The notes below the pieces were generated by a model. The model was not told the origin of the DNA and made no database searches. It worked only from the letters and a program-made list of their open reading frames with translations. The translations under genes and the position numbers were made by a program. A stretch of DNA of 64,000 nucleotides from positions 16,647,631 to 16,711,630 of the forward strand of contig NC_080571.1 of assembly GCF_030247185.1 (NCBI RefSeq). The letters are read 5' to 3'. Source of the stretch: Malaya genurostris. Taxonomy: Eukaryota; Arthropoda; Insecta; Diptera; Culicidae. Positions 12,801 through 23,279 of this stretch are shown here, piece after piece; the stretch's first letter is position 1; each line of letters starts with the position of its first letter.

Positions 12801-13710
12801 GATGGCGACTTCCGATTTATCAATATTCCTAAAAACCTTTACAATGTGGGTATTTCCGGAACAGGATTGGTGAGTAGTTGACGGAAAACGATGTTTGAAG
12901 TAGTTCGGAAATCCAAGATGGCGACTTCTGGTTTATCGATATTCCTTAAAAACCTTTACAATGTGGGTATTTTCGGAACGGGATTGATGAGTAGTTGACG
13001 GAAAACGATGTTTGAAGTGGTTCGTAAATCCAAGATGGCGACTTCCGATTTATCAATATTCCTAAAAACCTTTACAATGTGGGTATTTCCGGAACAGGAT
13101 TGGTGAGTAGTTGACGGAAAACGATGTTTGAAGTAGTTCGGAAATCCAAGATGGCGACTTCTGGTTTATCGATATTCCTTAAAAACCTTTACAATGTGGG
13201 TATTTTCGGAACGGGATTGATGAGTAGTTGACGGAAAACGATGTTTGAAGTGGTTCGTAAATCCAAGATGGCGACTTCCGGTTTATCAATATTCCTAAAT
13301 GTGGGTATTTCCGGAACAGGATTGATGAGTAGATGACGGAAAACGATGTTTGAAGTAGTTCGGAAATCCAAGATGGCGACTTCTGGTTTGTCGATATTCC
13401 TTAAAAACCATTACAATGTGTGTATTTTCGGAAAAGGATTGATGAGTAGATGACGGAAACGATGTTTGAAGTGGTTCGTAAATCCAAGATGGCGACTTCC
13501 GGTTTATCAATATTCCTAAAAACCTTTACAATGTGGGTATTTCCGGAACAGGATTGGTGAGTAGTTGACGGAAAACGATGTTTGAAGTGGTTCGGAAATC
13601 CAAGATGGCGACTTCCGGTTTGTCGGTATTCCTTAAAAACCCTTACAATGTGGGTATTTTCGGAAAAGGATTGATGAGTAGATGACGGAAAACGATGTTT
13701 GAAGTGGTTA
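9830..13710. repeat. 116-bp satellite, about 33 tandem copies
   Basis: Each monomer contains CCAAGATGGCGACTTC, found at 9899, 10015, 10132, 10249, 10354, 10470, 10586 and onward, giving a period of 116-117 bp. One short class of 105 bp lacks most of AACCTTTACAATG (about 10282 and 13296). Two monomer types alternate over much of the array: one with GTAGTTCGGAAATCC and TTCTGG, the other with GGTTCGTAAATCC and TTCCGA. That is a dimeric higher-order structure. Short open frames on the minus strand here are repeat artefacts. Confidence 0.95.
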
Positions 13711-14440
13711 TTTACGGTTTTAAATTTCGACATTCTAAAAATTAATATTGAGTCGAAAATGTTCCTTTATCAGGAAGAAGAGATTGCCATACTGACGAGT
13801 TGTACATTGTTTCATTTGGTTCGGAGAAAGTCGATCCTGCCAGTTTATCTGATATTTATTTCTGAAATTGCTCATAAATATTAGAAATTCAGTGTCATGT
13901 GGTTGTCTAACTGACTCTTACCACTTGAGCCAAATAATATCCCTTTTCTTAATGGTTTACAAAATGTTAAATCATATTCCGACGGGCCAGTTGACATGAG
14001 ATTTTGACAAGTTTAAATAAAAACAAATGTGTCGTGATGAGAGTAACAGTACTTTTTTCGACTTTATCACGTACACTAAAACAACTGAAATTATAAGTGT
14101 AACACTGAAAATAAAAATAAAAACGGAGAACACTGTCATTGATTTGAAAAACAAATTTTAATGTTTGTGGTTGCTTCCAAATATTAGATTGAGACTTCCA
14201 GTTGTTCAATAAAATATTGAAAGCATACAATATAACTATAACAATATAAAATTATTATAGCTGTTCAGACGTCTACTTGTTATGGTCATTTCGAAAATAT
14301 AGTACAATATTCAAACAATAATGATTAGCAGGAAACACCTTTGTCAGAAGCATAACTTTTTTTTAAACGATATATAATCATATCGTAATGATCGTCAAAG
14401 AAAACCGATACAAATGAACTCACCATTTTGATTTTTGAAG
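13711..14440. other. non-repeated interior of the satellite-bearing element
   Basis: AT-rich sequence with no recognisable coding potential; the longest open frame is 87 residues on the minus strand and matches no family I know. It separates the direct satellite array from its inverted remnants. Confidence 0.5.
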
Positions 14441-14630
14441 CGCTTTCAAACATAATTTCCCGGTATATACTCATCAAACCCGTCCCGAAAATACCCATAT
14501 TGTAAATGTTTTAAAGCAATATCAAAGAACCGGAAGACGCCATCTTGGATTTTCGAAATTCTTCAAACATCGTTTTCCGTCATCTACTCATCAATCCCGT
14601 TCCGAAAATACCCATATACCCATTTCCATG
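14441..14630 (-). repeat. inverted monomers of the 116-bp satellite
   Basis: The complement of the satellite monomer is readable: CGTTTTCCGTCATCTACTCA, CCATCTTGGATTTTCG and AATACCCATAT appear in reversed order. About one and a half diverged copies lie opposite to the main array, close to the right terminus of the element. Confidence 0.85.
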
Positions 14631-16060
14631 GAGCCGGAAATTGTTATCATAGGATGCAAAAACCTCTTTTTACGAAGTTGGTTCGTAAAAAAAGATTAAG
14701 TTATTTGGGATTTGGTTCGTAAAAAGAGTTACGTAAAAAGAGGTAACGTAAAAAAAGTGTTTGTAAACGGAGGTTTGGGTGTATGAGAATCAAACGACTC
14801 AGTCATCTACGAAACAATACTGTTTCCAGTAATTTTGGCGAGTTCAAAAGTTTATCACACTAAATACCTGTCATCCGTAGTGTTCAGAGTATTTCCTAAT
14901 CACATAACACTCAATGGAATTTCAAGCTACATCGAACCGGATGAACAGGCAAGGCCAAACTAAACCAAAAGCAGTTCAAAGGACGAGACGTTATTTCCTA
15001 CGACTAAATAAATCACTTGTCTACCCATCTTAACGACAATCCATCGAAATTGATTGGCACATTAACACCCCCATCGTTTCAGTTTGAACCTATGAGGACA
15101 CCTTCTTCGTACTTCTTTTGACACCGTAATGACGAAATTAATTATTTACCCAAGCAAAACCTTCGCAATCTGTTCTATAGTATCCTGCTCTTTTATCTCA
15201 CGACACCCGACATATAATTTGAACTTGAAACTGTATGGTCTAGTGCTTGATACTGTGCCGCCATATTGTTGCTTAATTTTGCCGGCAGAAAGATACCCGC
15301 ATCTTATCAAAAGGCGACCACGATGAGATTTCCTCCGCTGCTCCGTACGTGATGTGTGGTTAGTGTGATCGAGTGGATACAGAGCAAAAATCATTACTCT
15401 GCTACCATCCTATCTGAACACTGCAGCAATTCATCGGATAGGTTAGTGTGAAAGTGAGTGGATGTTGCCGAAAATGTGCGTCTTGAAAGTCTTCGCAAAA
15501 CAAACGCCATGCGACGTTTGTAATCGCTTCAAACAGCTTTTTCCCGATAGGCACAGTTACTTCAAAGTTTTCAAACCGTATGAGGAATCGAGCAAGCTTT
15601 CAATATGTAACAAACAAAAAGAGGACGCTTGATGATTGATTTTGTGAGCAGATTGGTAAAATCGGATCGAAATTGAATTTTCGGGCATTAATACATCAAA
15701 ACGTTCAAAGGAAAATTTCGCCTCAAAGTTCAAAGCTGCCGGGGACCAGTTGACGGTGCGTTCTAAGAAACCTGATTCGTTAGGTTATGCAATTTTCCCA
15801 GCATTATATGTCAGAACTTGAAACGAATTTTGTTTGTCCAACTAACAACTTTAACGTTGCCTGAAACAACTTAGCGAAAACTTTCGTCGCCTCATCCAAC
15901 GCAAAGTTGAGGAACGAAATAAAAAAAATTATCGATTTGTCGTGCGCGCCCGAAAATAAAACGTACGAAAAAAGATTAACAACCTCCTTAACTTCACTAA
16001 CAAGGATAAAATCAACGCCAAACGAAGAGAGAGAAAAAAACGGACACAAAAAGTCGCCTT

Positions 16061-16227
16061 ACACACACACACACCTATCACCATGAATAACAATATTTCG
16101 TTTATGGTTTCTGATCGTTTGCCTAATGCTAGCTCATCAAAATTTATGGTCCTAGCTGAGTTGCCATTCCATGACCCTCTTATCTTCACTGCACACCAAA
16201 ATACGTACACACACACACACACACACA
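16061..16227. repeat. two CA microsatellites
   Basis: Pure (AC)n runs at 16061-16074 and 16205-16227. Confidence 0.9.
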
Positions 16228-16364
16228 TAAACACAGCCGCACATAGTTGTCCTGCCACGAAACTACCGCGCCATCGATCAGCACCAGCAGCAGGTTCTTG
16301 CTCTACTCTGCAACCGGTAATCTCTTCATCCATTCCTGTGTTCGAGCTGTGCTGTTTGAGGAGA

Positions 16365-16392
16365 GGGTGGTGGTGGTGATGGTGGTGGTGGC
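16365..16392. repeat. GGT trinucleotide tract
   Basis: An interrupted (GGT)n run. It gives the valine-rich and proline-rich stretches seen in overlapping frames on the two strands. Confidence 0.85.
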
Positions 16393-16978
16393 GAGACGAG
16401 TCCCCTTATCACCGTCACACTTGAGCATTCGGAGGCAGCACGGCACTCTCGGTAGCTACCGGTCCGTTTCCATGCCAGGCATAGGAAAGATTGACAGCCA
16501 CCGGGTAGAGAAATGGGATATGGTGAATTTACATATGGAATGATTCGGTTACGTATATGTACATACATTTAGGCGAAGCTTCCGTTCTCATTATCCCCTT
16601 CTAGAAAGCTGCTGCTGCTGGAAATCTCGGCCTTATTGCTTCGAATGCTTCACCGTAGACTTGATTTCGACTGGCATTCTGAACGACATGCTTTTGGGTA
16701 CAGAGCCACAGCCGCTATCGATTTCACTTTAACTTGACCGAATAAACAAGACAATGGAATCGGTGTCGATTGATCAATTGGTGCGAAAGATTTGTCCTAG
16801 AGAAAAAGGTTTCGATTTTCTGTCGCACGGTAACAGTGTAACAGTCTGCGATAAGATGGATGATGTTGAATGTGGGGCAAGAATAATCTTAAAATAGAAT
16901 CTAGCTAGCGAAAATAGAGCGCATGGGAAATCACTACCAGCAATAACAATCAACATATCAAAAGTAACAAACGTGCAA

Positions 16979-17122
16979 AGAAAGTCAGAAAGTCAGAAAG
17001 TCAGAAAGTCAGAAAGTCAGAAAGTCAGAAAGTCAGAAAGTCAGAAAGTCAGAAAGTCAGAAAGTCAGAAAGTCAGAAAGTCAGAAAGTCAGAAAGTCAG
17101 AAAGTCAAAAAGTCAGAAAGTC
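16979..17122. repeat. 8-bp satellite AGAAAGTC, about 18 copies
   Basis: It starts abruptly after non-repetitive DNA and is perfect until about 17106. It then passes into diverged AAAAAGTC and AGTCAACA forms. The 61-residue open frame across it (unit QKVRKSES) is an artefact: 3 x 8 bp encode 8 residues. First link of chain 1. Confidence 0.95.
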
Positions 17123-17374
17123 AACAAATCAAAGTTTAAGAAACAAAAATTTAAGTAGTCGAAGAGTCAAAAATTAAAAAGTCAAATGTCATGAGTATCA
17201 GAAAACTATTAAACTCAAAAATTCAAAAGATCAAAAGTTAATGGCCTTGAAAATTAAAAAATCGCGAAAGCTCAAAGCCTGTAGAAGTCAAAAAGTCGGA
17301 TAAAGATCTCGACAACTCTATGTCGCAAAAGCTCAATAATTCTTAGCTCTAAAACTGTTAATCTAAAAATACAT
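17123..17374. repeat. decayed A-rich 8-bp repeat
   Basis: Irregular words such as AAAAAGTC, CAAAAATTAAAAAGTC and AAAACTATTAAACTC show a fading version of the flanking 8-bp units without strict periodicity. Confidence 0.6.
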
Positions 17375-19064
17375 TAAAACTCTAAAACTCTAAAACTCTA
17401 AAACTCTAAAACACTAAAACTCTAAAACTCTAAAACTCTAAAACTCTAAAACTCTAAAACTCTAAAACTCTAAAACTCTAAAACTCTAAAACTCTAAAAC
17501 TCTAAAACTCTAAAACTCTAAAACTCTAAAACTCTAAAACTCTAAAACTCTAAAACTCTAAAACTCTAAAACTCTAAAACTCTAAAACTCTAAAACTCTA
17601 AAACTCTAAAACTCTAAAACTCTAAAACTCTAAAACTCTAAAACTCTAAAACTCTAAAACTCTAAAACTCTAAAACTCTAAAACTCTAAAACTCTAAAAC
17701 TCTAAAACTCATAAACTCTAAAACTCTAAAACTCTAAAACTCTAAAACTCTAAAACTCTTAAACTCTAAAACTCTAAAACTCTAAAACTCTAAAACTCTA
17801 AAACTCTAAAACTCTAAAACTCTAAAACTCTAAAACTCTAAAACTCTAAAACTCTAAAACTCTAAAACTCTAAAACTCTAAAACTCTAAAACTCTAAAAC
17901 TCTAAAACTCTAAAACTCTAAAACTCTAAAACTCTAAAACTCTAAAACTCTAAAACTCTAAAACTCTAAAACTCTAAAACTCTAAAACTCTAAAACTCTA
18001 AAACTCTAAAACTCTAAAACTCTAAAACTCTAAAACTCTAAAACTCTAAAACTCTAAAACTCTAAAACTCTAAAACTCTAAAACTCTAAAACTCTAAAAC
18101 TCTAAAACTCTAAAACTCTAAAACTCTAAAACTCTAAAACTCTAAAACTCTAAAACTCTAAAACTCTAAAACTCTAAAACTCTAAAACTCTAAAACTCTA
18201 AAACTCTAAAACTCTAAAACTCTAAAACTCTAAAACTCTAAAACTCTAAAACTCTAAAACTCTAAAACTCTAAAACTCTAAAACTCTAAAACTCTAAAAC
18301 TCTAAAACTCTAAAACTCTAAAACTCTAAAACTCTAAAACTCTAAAACTCTAAAACTCTAAAACTCTAAAACTCTAAAACTCTAAAACTCTAAAACTCTA
18401 AAACTCTAAAACTCTAAAACTCTAAAACTCTAAAACTCTAAAACTCTAAAACTCTAAAACTCTAAAACTCTAAAACTCTAAAACTCTAAAACTCTAAAAC
18501 TCTAAAACTCTAAAACTCTAAAACTCTAAAACTCTAAAACTCTAAAACTCTAAAACTCTAAAACTCTAAAACTCTAAAACTCTAAAACTCTAAAACTCTA
18601 AAACTCTAAAACTCTAAAACTCTAAAACTCATAAACTCTAAAACTCTAAAACTCTAAAACTCTAAAACTCTAAAACTCTAAAACTCTAAAACTCTAAAAC
18701 TCTAAAACTCTAAAACTCTAAAACTCTAAAACTCTAAAACTCTAAAACTCTAAAACTCTAAAACTCTAAAACTCTAAAACTCTAAAACTCTAAAACTCTA
18801 AAACTCTAAAACTCTAAAACTCTAAAACTCTAAAACTCTAAAACTCTAAAACTCTAAAACTCTAAAACTCTAAAACTCTAAAACTCTAAAACTCTAAAAC
18901 TCTAAAACTCTAAAACTCTAAAACTCTAAAACTCTAAAACTCTAAAACTCTAAAACTCTAAAACTCTAAAACTCTAAAACTCTAAAACTCTAAAACTCTA
19001 AAACTCTAAAACTCTAAAACTCTAAAACTCTAAAACGCTAAAACTCTAAAACTCTAAAGCTCTA
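17375..19064. repeat. 8-bp satellite TAAAACTC, about 210 copies
   Basis: Almost perfect over 1.7 kb. The rare deviations are ATAAACTC at 17711 and 18631 (920 bp apart, exactly 115 units), a TTAAACTC-type unit near 17760, and an AACGCTAA change near 19036. The variant ATAAACTC is the repeat unit of the next array. Confidence 0.97.
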
Positions 19065-19094
19065 GAATTTCAAAACTTTAGAACTCTAAAACTG

Positions 19095-19458
19095 ACTCAT
19101 AAACTCATAAACTCATAAACTCATAAACTCATAAACTCATAAACTTATAAACTCATAAACTCATAAACTCATAAACTCATAAACTCATAAACTCATAAAC
19201 TCATAAACTCATAAACTCATAAACTCATAAACTCATAAACTCATAAACTCATAAACTCATAAACTCATAAACTCATAAACTCATAAACTCATAAACTCAT
19301 AAACTCATAAACTCATAAACTCATAAACTCATAAACTCATAAACTCATAAACTCATAAACTCACAAACTCATAAACTCATAAACTCATAAACTCATAAAC
19401 TCATAAACTCATAAACTCATAAACTCATAAACTCATAAACTCATATACTCATAAACTC
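19095..19458. repeat. 8-bp satellite ATAAACTC, about 45 copies
   Basis: A homogeneous run with single changes such as AAACTTAT near 19143, CACAAACT near 19363 and CATATACT near 19443. Its unit is identical to the singleton variant in the preceding TAAAACTC array. Confidence 0.97.
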
Positions 19459-20870
19459 GGCAACTTGAAAACTTGAAAACTTGAAAACTTGAAAACTCGA
19501 ATATTTCAAAAGCTTAAAAAATCTCGAAAGCGAAAAAACTCAATAGCTCAATGTATCGTAAAACTCGATAAACTCAAAAATAGTAGAACTCCAAAATCTT
19601 TATTATTTCTAAATGTTTGAGCTTTAAAACTGAAAAACTATTAAAATATTATTACCCTAAAACTCTTAAACTCAAAAGCTCAAAAACTCAGAAACTCAAA
19701 AACTCAATAGCACGATGTATCGTAAAAATCGATAAACTCGAAAATATCAAACATCTTGAAAGGTTTGAAAATTTCGCAGTACACGTAGAACTCCAAAATT
19801 TAGAGAGTTTCTAATAGTTTGAGCAGTTAAAAATTTATTTAATGCAAAAACTTCAGAATTCAAGCATTCGAATGTTTTGAAACTCAAATACTCAAAAACT
19901 CAGAAACTTTTGAGATATCAAAAAATTCAAAATCTCACAATCTTGGGAGCTTGAATTCTTATTATCTCGAAAGCCTTAAGGCATGGAAATTTGGAATCTT
20001 TAGAACTCAGAAACTGGAAACCAGAAGACTCTAAATACTCGAAAACGTTCCCATAAGTTTGAAACTCGTATAGTAATAAATCTCTAGAAATACACAAATC
20101 TAAACATTTAGTATCATGAACAACTTCCAAAACTGGAACAAGTTTAAAATCTCTGAACGTTAGAAATTTCAATAAGCTGGGAAACATGGAGAACTCAATT
20201 AGATCAGAAAAATCGAAAACTGGAAAAATTCGGCAAACTCCACCTAAAATATCTCACAAAACTTGAAGTGTTAAAAAAACGCAAACATTTCTGAGAATTA
20301 ACATTACATAACCAAAATTCAAAAACTTAAAATTTCAAAAAAAAAAAAAAATAATAACTTCTAGACACTAAGATACTTGGAACAAATTTGAATAATTTTT
20401 AACATACAAGTTTGGAATCACAGTGATTCACAATATCAGATACATCATAAACTCGAATACTTTGAAATTTAGAAAATTCAGAATCACAAAAAACTCTCAT
20501 TTCAAGTTTTCCTGAAATGTAAAGAAAGTGAAGAAACTATAAAATCAAATATCTCGAACGGTTTAAAAATCGAAAGTGTATGAAAATATGTAAACTCGAA
20601 GAATCGAAAAACTTTCAAATGTCGTAAGCTTCGTAATATCTGAAGAACTCGAAAATTTCGAGAAACTGGATTAAGTTTGAATTTTTCAATGGTGATCTAA
20701 AAGATTACGGTGAATTCGATAAGTTCGGAAAAATCAAAAACCTGGAGAAACTCGAAAATTTCAAAAATGTCGAAAATCTCACTGGTTTGAGAATTTCGCC
20801 TAACTCGAGATACTAAAAAAAACTCGACCAATTCAAAACATTTTAAAAGTTCTAAGCTTATGCAAAACTC
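19459..20870. repeat. AAAACTTG mini-array and long decayed tail
   Basis: Four to five units of AAAACTTG (about 19463-19498) give way to 1.4 kb of irregular words such as AAAACTCG, CTCAAAAACTC and CTCGAAAA. This is the decaying end of chain 1. Open frames here (19617-19814, 19927-20187) are short and without known domains. Confidence 0.75.
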
Positions 20871-20875
20871 AATAA

Positions 20876-21528
20876 AGACTGTCTCAGAAAGTATGGACGC
20901 ACTTTGATTTCGCTGTAAATAATTCACAAGTGTTAGATATTCAAATTTTATTCGATATACTGATAATATTAGACTACAACAGCAGAATATTATTCTCAAC
21001 ATTTGTTACTTAGCCATTGTAGACTAGCTGGCGCACCTTCTTGCGAACGTTCCTCATTCAATTCCGTACAGACTTCTTGGCGACAAGTTTTGACAATTTT
21101 TTTCCAATCTTTTTCGAACTGTTGAATGGTTTCGGCTGCCGAGACATGTTTCCTAAGATGTGCCTTCGTTAATGCCCAAAATTCCTCAATTGATCGAAGT
21201 TGTGGGCAATTTGGTGGATTCATGTCTTTTGGGACGAACGTTATATTTTTGGTAGTATACCATTCTACTGTTGATTTCGAGTAGTGGCAAGAAGCAAGAT
21301 CTGGCCAGAAAACAACAGGATACTTGTGGTTTCGAAACATGGGTAGAAGTCGTTTTTGTAAACATTCGTTGATGTATATTTCGCTATTCATTGAAGCCGT
21401 GGTGATGAAAGGTTTCGAAATCTTACCGCAGCTACAAATTGCTGGCCAGACCATAGCTTTCTTACCAAATTTTTCGACTTCAATCAAAAACAACAATACG
21501 ATAACGCCGCTGCTGCGGAGGTTGCTTA
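20876..21528 (-). mobile_element. DD37E (ITmD37E-like) transposon, 3' fragment
   Basis: Holds the C-terminal half of a Tc1/mariner-superfamily transposase. Its possible outer terminus lies near 20876 (ACTGTCTCAGAAAGTATGG). The other side is cut by the second DD37E transposon, which begins at 21529. Past that element, after 22751, I could not recognise the missing 5' half, so this copy was truncated or too diverged. It is a different subfamily from the two other copies. Confidence 0.7.
20996..21526 (-). pseudogene. partial DD37E transposase (C-terminal half)
   Basis: The open minus-strand frame covers the second half of the catalytic core. Recognisable pieces are EVEKFGKKAMVWPAICSCG, the second catalytic aspartate in WPDLASCHY, and the glutamate in LRSIEEFW. 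Thirty-seven residues separate that aspartate from the glutamate, which defines the DD37E group of the IS630/Tc1/mariner superfamily. The N-terminal helix-turn-helix domains and first catalytic aspartate are missing, and the first residues of the open frame are read from the neighbouring transposon's terminus, so this is a broken gene. The protein would have cut and pasted the element at TA sites in the nucleus. It differs from the other two copies at many positions (CHYSKSTVEWY against AHYAKTTFNWL), so it is an older or separate lineage. Confidence 0.85.
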
Positions 21529-22749
21529 AGGAGTGTATCGAAAATAAGCTATTCACATTTTTTTTCAAATTATGATAAAAATCGATATTTTATTCAAGCT
21601 AAAACTTGATCCTTTATTGTACGAGGTTAAACTTGAGCATAATGAAAACCGGATGAAATTTAAGTGGTTTCGAACATTTAATCGAACGCTCTTCACCAAG
21701 TGCCGGACAAGTGTTGCATAGCATTTTTGGACGCTTGAGCCCAATTTTTTCTTAGCTCCTGCATGTTCCCAGCTGTCTTACCAGTCTTCTTGAAGACCCT
21801 TTTAACGATTACGCAGTAACGTTCGATGGGTCGAAGCTGAGGGCAATTTGGTTCATACTCTTTTCCGCGAGCCAATTGAGTGTGGTTTTGGTATAGTGAG
21901 CCGATGCTAAATCCAGCCAAAACAGTGGAGGTGTACTATGCTTCTTATATAAAGGCAGCAATCGCTTCTGGAGACACTCAGATCGATGGATTTCTGCATT
22001 TATAGTTCCGGTAGTGTAAAAAATGGTTGACTTCAAACCACAGGAACATATTGCTTGCCATACCAGTACCTTTCGACCGAATTTCTCCACTTGAATCGAC
22101 CTGTCCGCATCGCTCACATCCTTCCCAACGACGACAGTAAAGTATTGTGGACCTGGAAGGGTTTTTGAGTCCTTCTTTACATAAGTCTCATCGTCCATCA
22201 AAACGCATGCATCCGGATACTGCAAAAGACGCGAATACAATTTCCGGGCCCTTGTTGCTGCTCGCTTTTTCTGTTCAACATTTTGTTTCGAGATTTTCTG
22301 TTTCTTGTAGGTCTTCAGGTGATTTCGCCTCTTGATACGCTGGATCATTCCGGTACTGGTTCCTGCTTTTCTGGCCAAATCACGTATTGACATTGATTTG
22401 TTCTTCATGATGCCACTTTCTGGTCCAGTTTCGGGTTGGAAGAACCGGATTTTCTGCCTTTTCCTGGTAGCTCATCCAAAGGATAGTGTTCCCCAAACTT
22501 ATTAATGATGGCTTTAACTTTCGCATAGTAATACCCTTCTCACTTAGCCATGTGTACAGAACCTTAATTTTCACTTTCTTTTCAATACGCGACATTTTGA
22601 AAACGCAGAATTTCTACCGCACAAACAAGTAAACAAACGAAAGCTGACAGCCAAACGCACAGCATGCTGTTATCTGAGCAATTAAAACCATCACAAATAC
22701 ATGCGTACAACACAAATGTATGTGGATAGATTATTTTCGATACACTCCT
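21529..22749 (-). mobile_element. DD37E transposon, copy B (defective), TA-flanked
   Basis: The ends AGGAGTGTATCGAAAATAAG and its complement at 22749 form inverted repeats. TA lies outside both (21527-21528 and 22750-22751). Length is 1221 bp against 1305 bp for the related copy at 42452. It carries a frameshifted transposase on the minus strand. It abuts a transposase fragment of a second lineage, so it is either nested in that element or sits beside it. Confidence 0.9.
21650..22595 (-). pseudogene. frameshifted DD37E transposase, copy B
   Basis: Starts at the ATG at 22595 with MSRIEKKVKIKVLYTWLSEK. It is then spread over three frames: 22595 to about 22380, 22408 to 21809, and 21920 to 21693. 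Compared with the copy at 42606 it lacks about 36 bp encoding the recognition part of the first helix-turn-helix (around LAKRFGIHHVSVK) and several bases just before MKNKSMS. The second helix-turn-helix (DLARKAGTSTGMIQRIKRR) and the first catalytic aspartate in LMDDETY remain. The second aspartate is in WLDLASAHY, and the last acidic residue falls in another frame (PIERY, near 21830). At the codon where the 42606 copy has a stop, this copy has TAC. A dead gene; it cannot make an active enzyme. Confidence 0.9.
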
Positions 22750-23242
22750 TATACGCTTTAATTTATACTTTTTGGAATGACAACAAGCCAATGGAAGTGA
22801 GATCGTTGATAATCACTCGCAATATTCGACTTGTGTTACTCTACTAGCCCAGCACAACTCACCGCGTACGCTAACAATTCCGAGAAATAATGGTTATTTC
22901 TCTATTGAGTAGAATTACTAACAAATGATTCAATTAATTATCTTAATAATTAGCTGGAAAGTGCTTCAGTAGATTTACATTTCATTGTCTTGCTCTAAAA
23001 TGGCTTCTCAAATATGTATCCATCGGATCGAATCCCAAAACTTCACAGCTGCTGTCAAGTGAATACTCCAATGCCACGCTTACTATGATCTGCCTGGGCT
23101 ACGTTGGAAGCACACTCAAAACATTTTCTTTTTCTACAATCTACCGAGCGTCTCCATGGGACGGGAAAATCTAGTGGACGCATGGTAGTTGACATTGCTG
23201 ATTATTTCATAACAATCCACTGTCACAATTTCTGAACGGGAA

Positions 23243-23245
<3 letters not shown>

Positions 23246-23274
<29 letters not shown>
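23246..23274. repeat. CT microsatellite
   Basis: A pure (CT)n run of about 14 units. Confidence 0.95.

Positions 23275-23279
<5 letters not shown>

Larger units (their letters stand above)
9667..14781. mobile_element. TA-flanked inverted-terminus element carrying a satellite array
   Basis: The left end CACCGAAACCTCCATTTACG and the complement of the right end CACCCAAACCTCCGTTTACA agree at 20 of 23 terminal positions. TA lies immediately outside both ends (9665-9666 and 14782-14783), as expected of IS630/Tc1/mariner-type insertion. Inside the left end, 9676-9713 is a foldback (CCTCCATTTACGAAC and its complement). Subterminal motifs GTTCGTAAAAAAAG and TTATTTGGGATTTGG occur near both ends in direct orientation (about 9715-9760 and 14681-14722). 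Between them lie the 116-bp satellite, about 730 bp of non-repeated DNA and inverted monomers. No transposase is present, so it would be non-autonomous. Confidence 0.6.
14784..16978. other. unique-looking non-coding DNA with microsatellites
   Basis: No recognised gene. The open frames at 15929-16568 overlap on both strands and are driven by CA/TG and GGT tracts. Composition is more balanced than in the flanking arrays. It could contain regulatory DNA, but I see no specific site. Confidence 0.55.

Noticed and set aside
9830..13710. CRISPR array
   Set aside because: Monomers are contiguous 116-bp satellites with no unique spacers, and the sequence is from an animal.
9830..13710. Many GTGAGT splice-donor-like sites, one in most monomers
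   Set aside because: They recur because the satellite contains GGTGAGTAG; no acceptor or exon accompanies them.
16979..19458. Telomeric repeat tract
   Set aside because: Units are not TTAGG or another known insect telomere repeat, and unique DNA lies on both sides.
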